Assembly: GCF_003324165.1 (NCBI RefSeq)
Contig: NW_025407845.1
Coordinates: 186,001 to 250,000 of the forward strand
Origin: Naegleria lovaniensis
Taxonomy: Eukaryota > Heterolobosea > Eutetramitea > Acrasida > Naegleriidae
DNA length: 64,000 nucleotides
Direction: 5' to 3'
The notes under the pieces are model-generated. The model did not search any database. It was not told where the DNA came from and was given only the letters and a program-made list of their open reading frames with translations. Position numbers and translations under genes: made by a program. Positions 35,624 to 44,909 of this stretch are shown here, piece by piece (positions within the stretch are counted from its first letter, which is position 1; each line of letters starts with the position of its first letter).

Positions 35624-38101
35624 TCATTGCTTCTTAATATTGTCTCCTGTTGATATGTTTTGATACAACAAGGTCAATGAGGGTAGAACTTTCTGAAGAG
35701 TTTCGTCATCCACAGCAATCTTGATCATCTCTCGATCAAAGCACATGATACAACAATCTCGAAAGGCTTGTGGATCCAATGTGGAGCTTTGCCTTTTTAC
35801 CTTTCTTGAGGAACCAGTAGCATTGGCTTTCGAAGGGGAATTGACAGCAGTCGAACAATGGGAGTCCTTTGAAATCGAATAATTCTTTAGGGTTTGATAT
35901 TTGTTCTTGAGGTCCTTTAAATCCTCCTGTAGCTTCTCTAATTGTTTTTCGAGATCCTCCTTTTGTTTTTGCATATGTGTGAGAATTGCTTGCTTTTCAT
36001 CTTGGAGCTCTTCAATCGTCTTTTCCAGTGATTCTGATCTCGAAATGAATTCCTGTTTGGCCTTTTCTAACTTGTTTTCCAATTGCTTGATATGTTCGTT
36101 GAGCTGTATTTTTTCATGGTAAAAGGTTTCTTCTTTTGTTTGGTGACAGTCTTTAAGTGTTTGCATTTGTTGTTGTAACTCGTCAATGTTCTTCGTTTTT
36201 TCATTTTCCAGTTCATCAAGATTAATCTTTAACTTTTCACAACGCTGCTTTACAGACTCCAACTCCAAGGAAGTATCGTTCACTCTTTTGGTGAGTTCCT
36301 CAATTTGTCGATCTTTTACTTCAATTTGTTGTCCCTTCTCGTGACATTCACTCTCAATCTGTTGCTGAAGAATGATATTCTGTTCTATTTCTTTTTTTGT
36401 TTTTTCTAACTCCATTTCAAACTCTAACTTTCTCGCTTTTAGTTGAACCATCTCACTATGGAAGTTCTCCATCTGTTTTGTGAGTGTGTCATACTTCTCC
36501 TCTGCTTCCTTGTTTTTGAAAGCAAGATTTTCATTCTCTGTTTTAATCTGTTGAACATTCTCACTTTCTTTCATGAAACGTTCATGAGTCTCTCTCAACA
36601 TCTCAAGAGTTTGTGCAACTTTTTCTTTCAAATGGTCTCGCTCCTTGATCGTAATGTTCAACAGTGATGCTTGTTGTTCAAATTTGTTCTGCCAACAGAC
36701 ACACTGATTTCTCAACTCCTCCATCTCTTTTTCTGTAATGGATTTGGAATCCTTAAGCTTTTGTTCGGCCTCACAAAATTGTAATGCAAAATAAATTGTT
36801 CGTCCAAATAGGTCTGAAAACTTTTGGAACTCTTCACATTCGAGTGGTGTAGATGAGGTGGTATCGTCAGCCTGGGAATTCGCCTCATAAATCAAGAGCC
36901 ATTGCTTTACAATTTTATCATCGAGCTTCTCTAAAGCATGTTTTTCTTCGGGTGATAATTGAAGTTGTTTTGCACACTCTTTTGCGACTCGTTCAGGAGT
37001 AATGTGATGAGAGTGTGGTTCAAAAGGTGGGACTGTTGACACAGAGGGTATGCTGGCTGCTGTATTTTCAGGAGGTTTGATTTGTTGTCCGTCGTCTTTG
37101 GAATGAGCGTCCTCGCTACTTGTTTCAATCACAAGTTGAGAACTTTGGACTTCTTTTTCTTCAATTCCATCGTTCGCTTGTACTGACTTCTCCATTGTCT
37201 TGGAAAAGGGAAGATAGGTTCTTATTGAAAAGCACACAATTCCAACAAGACAAATTGTGATGATCATGATTGAGGCATGTTGTTGGCTCATCATTGGGAT
37301 TTGGTTTGCTTCAAGGTTTGGGGTGAATTTGTTGTTACTCGTATTGTGATGTACTTTTTCCTCACAGGAAGACCAGAGCATTGAAACGAGAGTTTGATCC
37401 ATTCCTGAGAACCTTGAATTGATGACTTGGTGGTAATACGTGTTGATGACTTGTTCACCATTGTGGTAATCATTGGGTTGAGTTTTGAGATTGTGTGTGA
37501 AAATGATATGACTGGCACATAACTTCATCATGATCGACACACATGTGAAATTTCCTTCACAGACGTCATGGATTTGGGTTGGAAACGTTCCCATTCCTTT
37601 TTGATCCTTGAGCGTGTCAATCGAAGAGAGATGCCAAGAAGCTTGTTTCGAGAGGAATAATTGAGAGAAGTTTCTTTGAAGCGAGTATTTTTGTTTAGGA
37701 TCATCGATATCAACAATCCCTTGACAAACTCTCAATGTGGAAATAATCTGCGCAGGAACGGAAGGATAGTAAAACTTGGTGTGGTTGGCGATTGAAATAC
37801 TTTCAAATTCTTCAATCACTTCCTTGTAGAGATGATTTCTTGCTAATCTCAAACAACATTCATCGTTCGATGAAGCTACCGATGTCCTAAAAGGATAAAA
37901 ACGCTGTCTAGATTCCACACAATTCTTTAAAAAATCAACTCTTTGTTCGTCATTCATGACAACTGTTGTGTCAATCACGGTACTGTTTGCTGTGGATGAG
38001 AGCATTGTTGCGAATGACGCAGCTCTCACAGCCGTTGCAGCCTCCAGCCAAAAGAGGACACATAGAATGAGAACGCTGCAAGCATAAGCGAGGAGAGACA
38101 T
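35624..38101 (-). CDS. type I receptor-like protein, paralogue 2 (coiled-coil tail)
   Basis: One intact frame of 825 residues; the ATG at 38101 follows AAAAAAA. Signal peptide (YACSVLILCVLFWLEAA), then an ectodomain clearly homologous to paralogue 1, with all eight Cys in place (FLKNC, ECC, LRVC, VCEGNFTC, KLCASH, SSCEE) and the shared FSQLF and GMGxFP segments. A membrane helix (ASIMIITICLVGIVCFSI) near 285 is followed by a linker and about 330 residues of coiled coil (430-760), not present in paralogue 1. The C-terminus has DCCIMCFDRE, a Cys-rich knot. The two genes therefore share an outside and differ inside. A 129-bp piece of this gene is copied at 44.55 kb. Function unknown. Confidence 0.8.
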   Translation of the reverse strand: MSLLAYACSVLILCVLFWLEAATAVRAASFATMLSSTANSTVIDTTVVMNDEQRVDFLKNCVESRQRFYPFRTSVASSNDECCLRLARNHLYKEVIEEFESISIANHTKFYYPSVPAQIISTLRVCQGIVDIDDPKQKYSLQRNFSQLFLSKQASWHLSSIDTLKDQKGMGTFPTQIHDVCEGNFTCVSIMMKLCASHIIFTHNLKTQPNDYHNGEQVINTYYHQVINSRFSGMDQTLVSMLWSSCEEKVHHNTSNNKFTPNLEANQIPMMSQQHASIMIITICLVGIVCFSIRTYLPFSKTMEKSVQANDGIEEKEVQSSQLVIETSSEDAHSKDDGQQIKPPENTAASIPSVSTVPPFEPHSHHITPERVAKECAKQLQLSPEEKHALEKLDDKIVKQWLLIYEANSQADDTTSSTPLECEEFQKFSDLFGRTIYFALQFCEAEQKLKDSKSITEKEMEELRNQCVCWQNKFEQQASLLNITIKERDHLKEKVAQTLEMLRETHERFMKESENVQQIKTENENLAFKNKEAEEKYDTLTKQMENFHSEMVQLKARKLEFEMELEKTKKEIEQNIILQQQIESECHEKGQQIEVKDRQIEELTKRVNDTSLELESVKQRCEKLKINLDELENEKTKNIDELQQQMQTLKDCHQTKEETFYHEKIQLNEHIKQLENKLEKAKQEFISRSESLEKTIEELQDEKQAILTHMQKQKEDLEKQLEKLQEDLKDLKNKYQTLKNYSISKDSHCSTAVNSPSKANATGSSRKVKRQSSTLDPQAFRDCCIMCFDREMIKIAVDDETLQKVLPSLTLLYQNISTGDNIKKQ

Positions 38102-38682
38102 TTTTTTTTGTGTGATCACGTCAAGATTGTGATTTTTTGGAATTCTATTATTGTGCAGCCCTCTTTAGGAATTTACAGTTTCAGCAGTTCAGAACATTAT
38201 TGCCACCTTAATGGCAACAACAGTCCAAGGAAGAAATTTTAAGGGATGAGTTAAAGCTCACCTGTAACACACTCATGCACGAATGACAGGTGTTTGCGGA
38301 ATCCTATCACTCACCGCAATCCCTATTACACGCTGTTACAACAGAGTCTTGTATCTGCGATGTTCTCCAAATGTTCCATGGTAATTTTGATTTTCAGAAA
38401 ATAAAAAAGCAAGTGATGAAACGAGTCCTCTGTGGGCTTTGGACCCACTCAACTGTTGAATGAATTGTGTTTTGTAAAACGAGATTTGATGATGATGGAA
38501 CGAACTGCTGCATAGGGTGCTTTGAACTTGGCGACTGCCAACACCCAAGTCGTGAGATGATGATACGGGTAACGGTTTTTTCGCTTGAAAAAATATTCTT
38601 TTCTGCTTGAAGGCTCGCATCTGCAATTTGGTGCTTGATCATCATCAAACCTAAAAATTGTTATTAAATTTTATAACAAAAG
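38102..38682. other. divergent intergenic region with a sequence copied at 44.7 kb
   Basis: These 581 bp lie between paralogue 2 and the next plus-strand gene. Bases 38473-38573 have a close copy at 44675-44771, with one 3-bp deletion, a 2-bp insertion and a few substitutions in that copy. A minus-strand frame at 38336-38626 has no support from start context or composition and I do not call it. No RNA gene seen. Confidence 0.5.
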
Positions 38683-40082
38683 ATGGGAGCACATAAAAGC
38701 AAACATTCAAAGAAAGATGGAGATGACGATATCAAACAGGTAGAGGATAAAAACAACAAAAACGGAAATTCTAACAGCACTACATCAAAAACAACAACGG
38801 AAGAGGATGTCTTTACAATTCCGTTACCTTCATTGGATGAAATGAAGAAAGTTGTTGAACAGAAATTGTTGACAAATGAGATTTACAGCGCCAAATTGAA
38901 ATCAAACCGAGCATTGCTGGAGAAGTTCAGAGATGCTTTATGTGTCAAGGAAGAATTAATCAAAACTTACTTGTCAACCGATTGGGCAGAAACCAAGAAG
39001 CTCACCATGGACATGATGGGACAAGTAAGTGACCAGTCAAGCGGCTCCGCATTAAAAAGCACAGTGAGCAACAATCTAGCCAGTTCAGACGTAGGAACAG
39101 TGGTCAACAGGGAAGAAGACGAAGATGACAATGAATTGGATGTATTGGATGAAGAAAATAATCCAGAGGTTGTCAACATGCAGAATGCCAAGATCAAAAT
39201 CAAATTTATAGTTTCAGAAGTATCTCACACAAAAGGAAAAAGAGCAATCAGAAGATTACTCTCTCCTGTTGTATCTGCTTTTGATGATACATTCCCAGAG
39301 TAAGTTTTCTTCATCAAACATCAATTCGTTTATTAATCATAATATTCTAAAGACTGGGAATGTTTCACAGTGCTTTGCTGATTGGTCCTTGGAAATTAGA
39401 ATATAACAACAGTGCTTTGGTGGTGGTAAGTATTTTTCTCGATTGTGAACTCAAACAAATTATTGATTGGAAATATCAGCCAAGAAAATGTGTCAGCACA
39501 GCATCTTTAATAACTGCCGACTTGGGGTCCATTGTACTTGATGATAGTCTTGATGTTTTGGTTTCTAAATTAGCTGACGTTATCATTCGATGGAATACAA
39601 TCATGTTTTACAAAGATCATGGAGGAACGGGAAGATATGGTAATTGCCAGGACTTTGTTGACTCTGTTTTGAAGGCAATAGGTGTTAGCAAAGACAAGCT
39701 TTACCAAGGCCCTATGGCCGAATTCTTAAAGGACATGAGATCCAAGGGTAAATGTGATCTCGTTTTCAAGATGGATTCTGCTTTTAGAAAGAAATTTAAC
39801 AGAACAGAGACAGAAATAGCCTTTAAAACTCATCTTGAGTTGGATACATTTGTGAGTGAATTAATGGAAATTGATGATGACTTTCAGAAAAATCATCCTC
39901 TGGAATATAATTTCTTGAAGAGCTTTGATAGATCTTTCTGGCTTAAGCATTTTAGGTTCCCAGAAGATCCAAACCACAAACCACTCCACAAAGAAGAAAC
40001 AGACGACGAATCCATGACAGTACAGGTTCCTTGTTGTCCTTTCAAGGACCCTCGAGAAACATATTCGCTAATATTAAATTAA
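38683..40082 (+). CDS. unknown protein, candidate N-myristoylation and cysteine-peptidase-like fold
   Basis: Two exons (38683-39299, 39353-40082) give 448 residues. The start MGAHKSKHSKK has Gly2, a Ser near position 6 and clustered Lys, the layout of an N-myristoylation site with basic membrane anchor. The C-terminal half has a His in FHSALLIGPW and, about 85 residues later, Cys in GRYGNCQDFVD. This order and spacing recall NlpC/P60- or LRAT-type thiol enzymes in permuted form, but the match is weak. An acidic insert separates the halves. A stopless in-frame GTAAGT...CAG stretch (39426-39479, 54 nt) could be a facultative intron. The last eight codons lie in a block duplicated at 44.77 kb. 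Confidence 0.55.
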
Positions 40083-40199
40083 TTGCAGCATCGTTTCTTA
40101 AAAACATCCATCTCCTTCAAACAAGCTTCTACCATCAAGCTTTCTCTCGAATTCAAAGAGTTGCGACTAAATCATAAAGTTCCTCGCTGTCCTTAAATC
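40058..40199. repeat. duplicated block C, copy near the hydrolase remnant
   Basis: About 142 bp here match 44769-44909 at roughly 95 percent, with small indels. At 44.8 kb the block forms the 3' end of a coiled-coil gene in a plausible reading frame; here it lies between two convergent genes, covers the last eight codons of the plus-strand gene and abuts the end of the hydrolase remnant. I infer this copy was inserted here and the one at 44.8 kb is the source, though the reverse cannot be excluded. Confidence 0.8.
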
Positions 40200-41341
40200 T
40201 GAAGAAGCCAAAGCACTGCATCTCTCAGAATTTTGAATAGGTACAAGAATATCGCTGGACTATCCAAAAACATGGCTCCAATATTATCACTTGGATTTGA
40301 TTTCAAATAACTTGTCTGAATAGCAGCCCCTCCCTTTGACAAACCATATAATCCAATATCTTGATATTGAGATTTTACAAAATCAATAGCTCCCAACAAG
40401 TCAGCACATTCCAAACTTCCATAAGTGCTGTATGATTTGTCTGGAAGAATGGTACTGTGATATTCCTTTTCAGAATTTCCATGATTTCTATATTCAAAAG
40501 TTAAAAAATCATATTCGCCATTTGGAAATGCAGAAAGTAACATTTGGAGAGGAACCATCACTGTGAAATGATTTTGTCTCATTCTAAAGCCATGGACGAG
40601 AATGATAATCTTTTTTGTTGTTGTTTTTGATGATGGATTTTGTGGATTCACAATTCTATATAAACGACCATTGAGGTTCACCTTATATGGAATATCTGAA
40701 GTTTCTCTACTTTTGAAAGTGACGATTTGTAATTTCTATAGAGTCCTTTAATTGAATGGTCTTGTGAGTCAATTCTTGTAAAAATTCGCTATTTGCAATA
40801 GAGTTTTTCCAATTCACATAGGTCTGTACTCCGAAAATTGAATTCTCTCTCGATTTTAAATATCCTTCAATATAGAATTTATCGGAAAGTGAGAACATGG
40901 TACATGATATGACTTCAAAAGCGAGGATTCATTCTCTTAACAATAGACTTCAACAACAAGAATTTCATTTGGAGAATTTGAGAGAATCACACGACTTGAT
41001 AGTCTCTGAAATTTCACATCTCCAACATGAAATCCTATTAGATGTGTATCGTAGGCGTAATATGATTTCAGTTGTTCCAATCTCTCTACTAAATCATTTC
41101 TATATTGTTGATAGATCCAATATGTTTTGTTGAAATGAAGTCTATTTACATTATTTGCCTCTACAATCGGAACACCAACGCTTTGATTATCTTAATGAAT
41201 GAAAGATGTATGAAAATTTAATTGTTGTTCTTGTTGTAGATAATTAGAGAAGAGATTGGCATTGAAATTTAATGAACTAGGAGTTACAGATCCCTGAAAT
41301 TGATGATGACTCTTCATCAATGATGATCCAATCTTTCCCAT
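40193..41341 (-). pseudogene. decayed alpha/beta-hydrolase gene, 3' end lost
   Basis: The clearest part, 40193-40681, encodes an alpha/beta-hydrolase core: IIILVHGFRMRQNHF (oxyanion-hole region), FLTFEYRNHGNSE and the nucleophile elbow GLSKGG. The frame ends soon after FLDSPAIF, at the border of the duplicated block, before the acid and His of the triad. Upstream, minus-strand coding-like stretches continue to an ATG at 41339-41341 (MGKIGSSLM) but are broken by an in-frame TAA near 41.2 kb, a TAA near 40.94 kb and a frame change near 40.73 kb. A GTACAG...CTATAG intron would remove the last of these. Taken together this looks like a pseudogene. I cannot exclude that some breaks are unrecognised short introns. 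Confidence 0.55.
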
Positions 41342-41480
41342 GAAAATGAAAGAAGTCTTGTTGCCGATTTACTGCTTCTCATTTTTGTTTTTGTTGTTGA
41401 GTAAAATTTTCGTTGTCATTTTCGCAGTTGGCATTGAATTATTAACAACTTTCTTTTAATGGAGAGAAGTTTTAAACAAT

Positions 41481-42839
41481 TTATTGCGTAACGAATTTCT
41501 TTAAGTAGCTCTTAAAAGTATCTATATTGTTGACCATTACTTTTAAAGTATTATCCAATTCTTGAACCAAATCATCAAGCAGATTGTTTGAAGAACATAT
41601 TGCTCTTATTTCTTCTGCCACTTCTTTTGCAACTGTCTCTAGATGTTGCAACGGACCACTAGTCAAAATCTCAAACGTCAATGATGCTCGTTTAGAAACA
41701 TTACAAGAGCGCAAAGGATACCTAAGGCATGGATGAGCAATATAGTATTTATACTTTCCATTTCCAAGAAGAAAGTATTCAAAATCACAAGACGTAAAAT
41801 CCTGTAGGCTGCATCTAAAATCCAGGACGATAAGTCTCCTGTTTGGAAGTAAGAAACCAAAATTTTGATAATTCATCAGCAAATCGGTCAAAAAGAACAT
41901 TCTGCATAGAAGATCTATCATAGTCACCTGATCAATAAATTCTTTTGCGATTTGATCCAGCTGAATATTGTCAACATCTGTTGGAGCGTTGAGTTTTCTT
42001 TCTCTCTCCAGAGTGGCCACATGTTTTACCAAGTTCCCACAAACAGATTCGAGAACCTTGTGGTGTTCTGATGACGCATCCACAATTTTATCGAATTCGT
42101 AGAAGCTGCCATATTCATTAGCGTCTAAAGTTGCTATATAGAACTCTTTGCAGTCTCTCCCAATAAAATGCACTTCAGGCATAAATCTTAGCCTCTCCAA
42201 AATTTTGTACACCATTAATTCGCACAAGTCCACCTTGTCTCTTCCTGTAGAATCAGAAATTGTGTTACCTTGTGAATGAGTTTTAACGTAGTATTTTTGT
42301 TTTTTCTCTTTTCCAAAGTGACTATGGACTTCCAAGATACAACCCATTTGAACACCTGATTTTTTGGGATATGAATGGATCATTGCATTTCCTTGAAATA
42401 AATTTGTAAAATAATGTTTGGCGCGTTGTTCCAATCTTTCCAGTTCCAGATCGGGCAAACTGTCTACAATCTTGATCACCTTAAAAGTCAAAAACGCTTC
42501 GTCTTTGCTTGTCGCTACTTTTTGCGTTCTCTCTTTTAACCTTCTGAGCTGCAATTGTGTACTTGCTGAATCAAGAGGGCATAACTTCTGCTCGAATACA
42601 TCCCACTTAATACTCCAAGAATCAACTACTTCAGTTCCAAAAACATCAACAAATGTTTTTTTAAACAGCCATATGGACATGTCTTCAGTTAGCTTTTGAC
42701 CTGGAGTATTTTTTGAGCGCGTAAAAACATTTGATGTTGGTGTAGATCGAATGCTCGTATGAGAATAGTCGTCAGTTTGCTCATATTCCGAAGGCTGAGC
42801 TTCATTCAAAGCTTTTCTTTGTGGCGTGGAAGGGAACAT
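41481..42839 (-). CDS. unknown protein, divergent kinase-like fold
   Basis: Single exon, 452 residues, starting at the ATG after AAAAAA (42839). After a Ser/Thr/Pro-rich N-terminal tail of 50 residues, the rest is folded. KKQKYYVKTHSQGN could be the strand with the ATP-binding Lys, DLCELMVYKILERLRFMPEVHFIG the helix with the paired Glu, and FLTDLLMNYQNFGFLLPNRRLIVLDFR the catalytic and metal loops, as in PI4K/HipA-like kinases where the pattern is DxLxxNxDRHxxN then xIDFG. Key residues are partly lost (NYQNFGF in place of NxDRHxxN), so a pseudokinase is more likely than an active kinase. The call is tentative. Confidence 0.45.
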   Translation of the reverse strand: MFPSTPQRKALNEAQPSEYEQTDDYSHTSIRSTPTSNVFTRSKNTPGQKLTEDMSIWLFKKTFVDVFGTEVVDSWSIKWDVFEQKLCPLDSASTQLQLRRLKERTQKVATSKDEAFLTFKVIKIVDSLPDLELERLEQRAKHYFTNLFQGNAMIHSYPKKSGVQMGCILEVHSHFGKEKKQKYYVKTHSQGNTISDSTGRDKVDLCELMVYKILERLRFMPEVHFIGRDCKEFYIATLDANEYGSFYEFDKIVDASSEHHKVLESVCGNLVKHVATLERERKLNAPTDVDNIQLDQIAKEFIDQVTMIDLLCRMFFLTDLLMNYQNFGFLLPNRRLIVLDFRCSLQDFTSCDFEYFLLGNGKYKYYIAHPCLRYPLRSCNVSKRASLTFEILTSGPLQHLETVAKEVAEEIRAICSSNNLLDDLVQELDNTLKVMVNNIDTFKSYLKKFVTQ

Positions 42840-43084
42840 TTTTTTATGTGCAGAAAGTGCATGGCGGCATCTGAACCGTGAAAATCTCAACAGTTCTGGG
42901 TTGATTGCTTAGACATGTTCAGTAGTGGAGTCGGCCTCAGTAATAATTGCTTCATTCCTCATATTTGTATGATGACAATTTCAAACTGAGATAAGAAAAT
43001 GTAAGAAGATGCTAACGGTTTCTTTTTGTTTAGCCTTATTAAGACACAAAAGGTGAGTAAAGTCGATATATATCTCAGTTTAGA

Positions 43085-44347
43085 ATGAGGAAGGAAACCT
43101 TCATAATTTCTCGGATACCTTATCGTCTGGATGGAGAAGGAAAAGGAATGTATTTTGATCATTTTACAATTCAACACGCTACCCATATGAAAACATGTTT
43201 GATAAAGCCTAACAAGGAGATGCAATTGTTTTTAATGAACAAAATTATGAGCCATAATAATAATAATCGGGATGATTTTAATAATTTATTCGACAAGAGA
43301 AAGCATCATTCTCCGGATAGCAGCAGAATTAATAGGAGCAACAAAGTGGTCATTCCTTCAATGATAATGGAAAATCATAGTAATGGAAAACAACGAAAAG
43401 TGAATCATCACTGTTCTGGTGATAAAATGCACCAAAACAAAGCATCAGGTTCATCTCATCGAGACTTTCGATCCATTTTGAAAGATGCACTACAAATATT
43501 TCAAAGTTATATGAACAAAATTGAAGTTACTTCTCGTTTACCATTTGAATGTGAAAAAAGAAGAAATGGTTTACCTGAAGTCGTATCTATTGATAATCCT
43601 GATATAACAATAGTATCTGAAAAGAACATTGGATTATTGATATTCACAGGACACACGAGAAATACCACAGACACATACACTGATCCTGAAATTTTATTAA
43701 GATTTCAATTCGAAAATCATTTATTGAAAAAAGCACTTTTAAGAGGCCAACCTGTTTTGTCTATTTGTTCAGCGTGTTGGAGATTGTGGAAACATTTGGG
43801 TGGTGTGGTTGATGGTATTTCAAATATCACTGATCAACAACATACCAACGGCATGGTAACTATTTCAAATGGACAAATAGTGAAAAATCAAAATTTTGAA
43901 CATGAGCTACTGCTTGATATCGTACATTCAAGCGATATTTGTGAGCCCACTCAACTACCACTACCCTCTTCGAATGTTTCTATTTTGAAAAGTGCTTTGT
44001 TTAAGAAACAATCAGATCAACTAGCTATTATCAATGTAAACTCAATGCATTGGATGGCTCCAAAGTATGAACTTGAAAATGAAGAAAAATCAGACTACTT
44101 TAAATTAGTTGACGTGACAGCTGTCTCCCTTCCTGATTTCTCCATAGAGGCTTTTGAATTGCGTTATGGTAGTCCTGTGGTTGGTTGTCAGTGGCATCCG
44201 GAGGCATATGTTGCAAATAATAGGAGGGAAGAACAGGAAAATTTACTGAAATACATGTCCCTGGCAGGAGAGACTTTTTTGCTCAAACAAGCTTGTCTCC
44301 AGCAGTTGTTAGAGCACTCAAAACATCAACTTCACGTTTCTTTGTGA
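43085..44347 (+). CDS. class I glutamine amidotransferase-like protein (peptidase C26 type)
   Basis: One exon, 420 residues. The C26 pattern is visible: GLLIFTGHTRNTTDTY (substrate-side loop), GQPVLSICSACWRLWKHLGG with the expected nucleophile Cys after the strand, HTNGMVTI, and GCQWHPEAY with the His-Glu pair. Members such as PuuD hydrolyse gamma-glutamyl amides, for example gamma-glutamyl-GABA. An insertion of about 110 residues, His/Asn/Lys-rich, lies near the N-terminus and is probably a disordered loop. The context of the ATG at 43085 is not the usual A-run, so an upstream exon is possible. Catalytic residues are present. Confidence 0.7.
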   Translation: MRKETFIISRIPYRLDGEGKGMYFDHFTIQHATHMKTCLIKPNKEMQLFLMNKIMSHNNNNRDDFNNLFDKRKHHSPDSSRINRSNKVVIPSMIMENHSNGKQRKVNHHCSGDKMHQNKASGSSHRDFRSILKDALQIFQSYMNKIEVTSRLPFECEKRRNGLPEVVSIDNPDITIVSEKNIGLLIFTGHTRNTTDTYTDPEILLRFQFENHLLKKALLRGQPVLSICSACWRLWKHLGGVVDGISNITDQQHTNGMVTISNGQIVKNQNFEHELLLDIVHSSDICEPTQLPLPSSNVSILKSALFKKQSDQLAIINVNSMHWMAPKYELENEEKSDYFKLVDVTAVSLPDFSIEAFELRYGSPVVGCQWHPEAYVANNRREEQENLLKYMSLAGETFLLKQACLQQLLEHSKHQLHVSL

Positions 44348-44548
44348 TTGCTGTACTTTTAAGTTCGTCATTAATATATGGATATTTTAATGTTAGAAAG
44401 TAACACTTGTCTATGAGTTCTGTAATTGTTTTATTGTTTCCTGTTTGGTTGGTTGAAGATCACCAAACATAGCATTGTCTAAAATATTTGAACCTCTACG
44501 ACATGAAAGAAATCAATATCTCATGCTCGTCCTTCAATTAATATTTGA

Positions 44549-44909
44549 GAAGACCAGAGCATTGAAACGAGAGTTTGATCCATTCCTGAGAACCTTGAAT
44601 TGATGACTTGGTGGTAATACGTGTTGATGACTTGTTCACCATTGTGGTAATCATTGGGTTGAGTTTTGAGATTGTGTAAAACGAGATTTGATGGAACGAA
44701 CTGCTGCATAGTTGGTGCTTTGAACTTGCCAACTGCCAACACCCAAGTTGTGAGATGATGATACGGGTAACATATTCGCTAATATTAAATTAATTGCAGT
44801 CACCGTTTCTTAAAAACATCCATCTCCTTCAAACAAGCTTCTACAATCAAACTTTCTCTCGAGTTCAAAGAGTTGACTAAATCATAAAGTTCCTCGCTGT
44901 CCTTAAATC
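44549..44909. repeat. mosaic of three copied blocks (A, B, C)
   Basis: Block A, 44549-44677, is identical over 129 bp to 37368-37496 inside paralogue 2. Block B, 44675-44771, is a near copy of 38473-38573. Block C, 44769-44909, matches 40058-40199. Adjacent blocks share three bases at each join (TGT between A and B, AAC between B and C). All three sources lie within 3 kb of each other and in the same orientation and order. No target-site duplication or inverted repeat marks a transposon. Confidence 0.85.

Noticed and set aside
38336-38648. Two overlapping minus-strand frames between paralogue 2 and the next gene
   Set aside because: Composition and start context do not support coding; the region overlaps a duplicated intergenic block.
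40897-41133. Plus-strand frame of 78 codons with coiled-coil look
   Set aside because: No A-rich start context. The opposite strand reads as a decayed part of the hydrolase gene over the same bases, which explains the composition.
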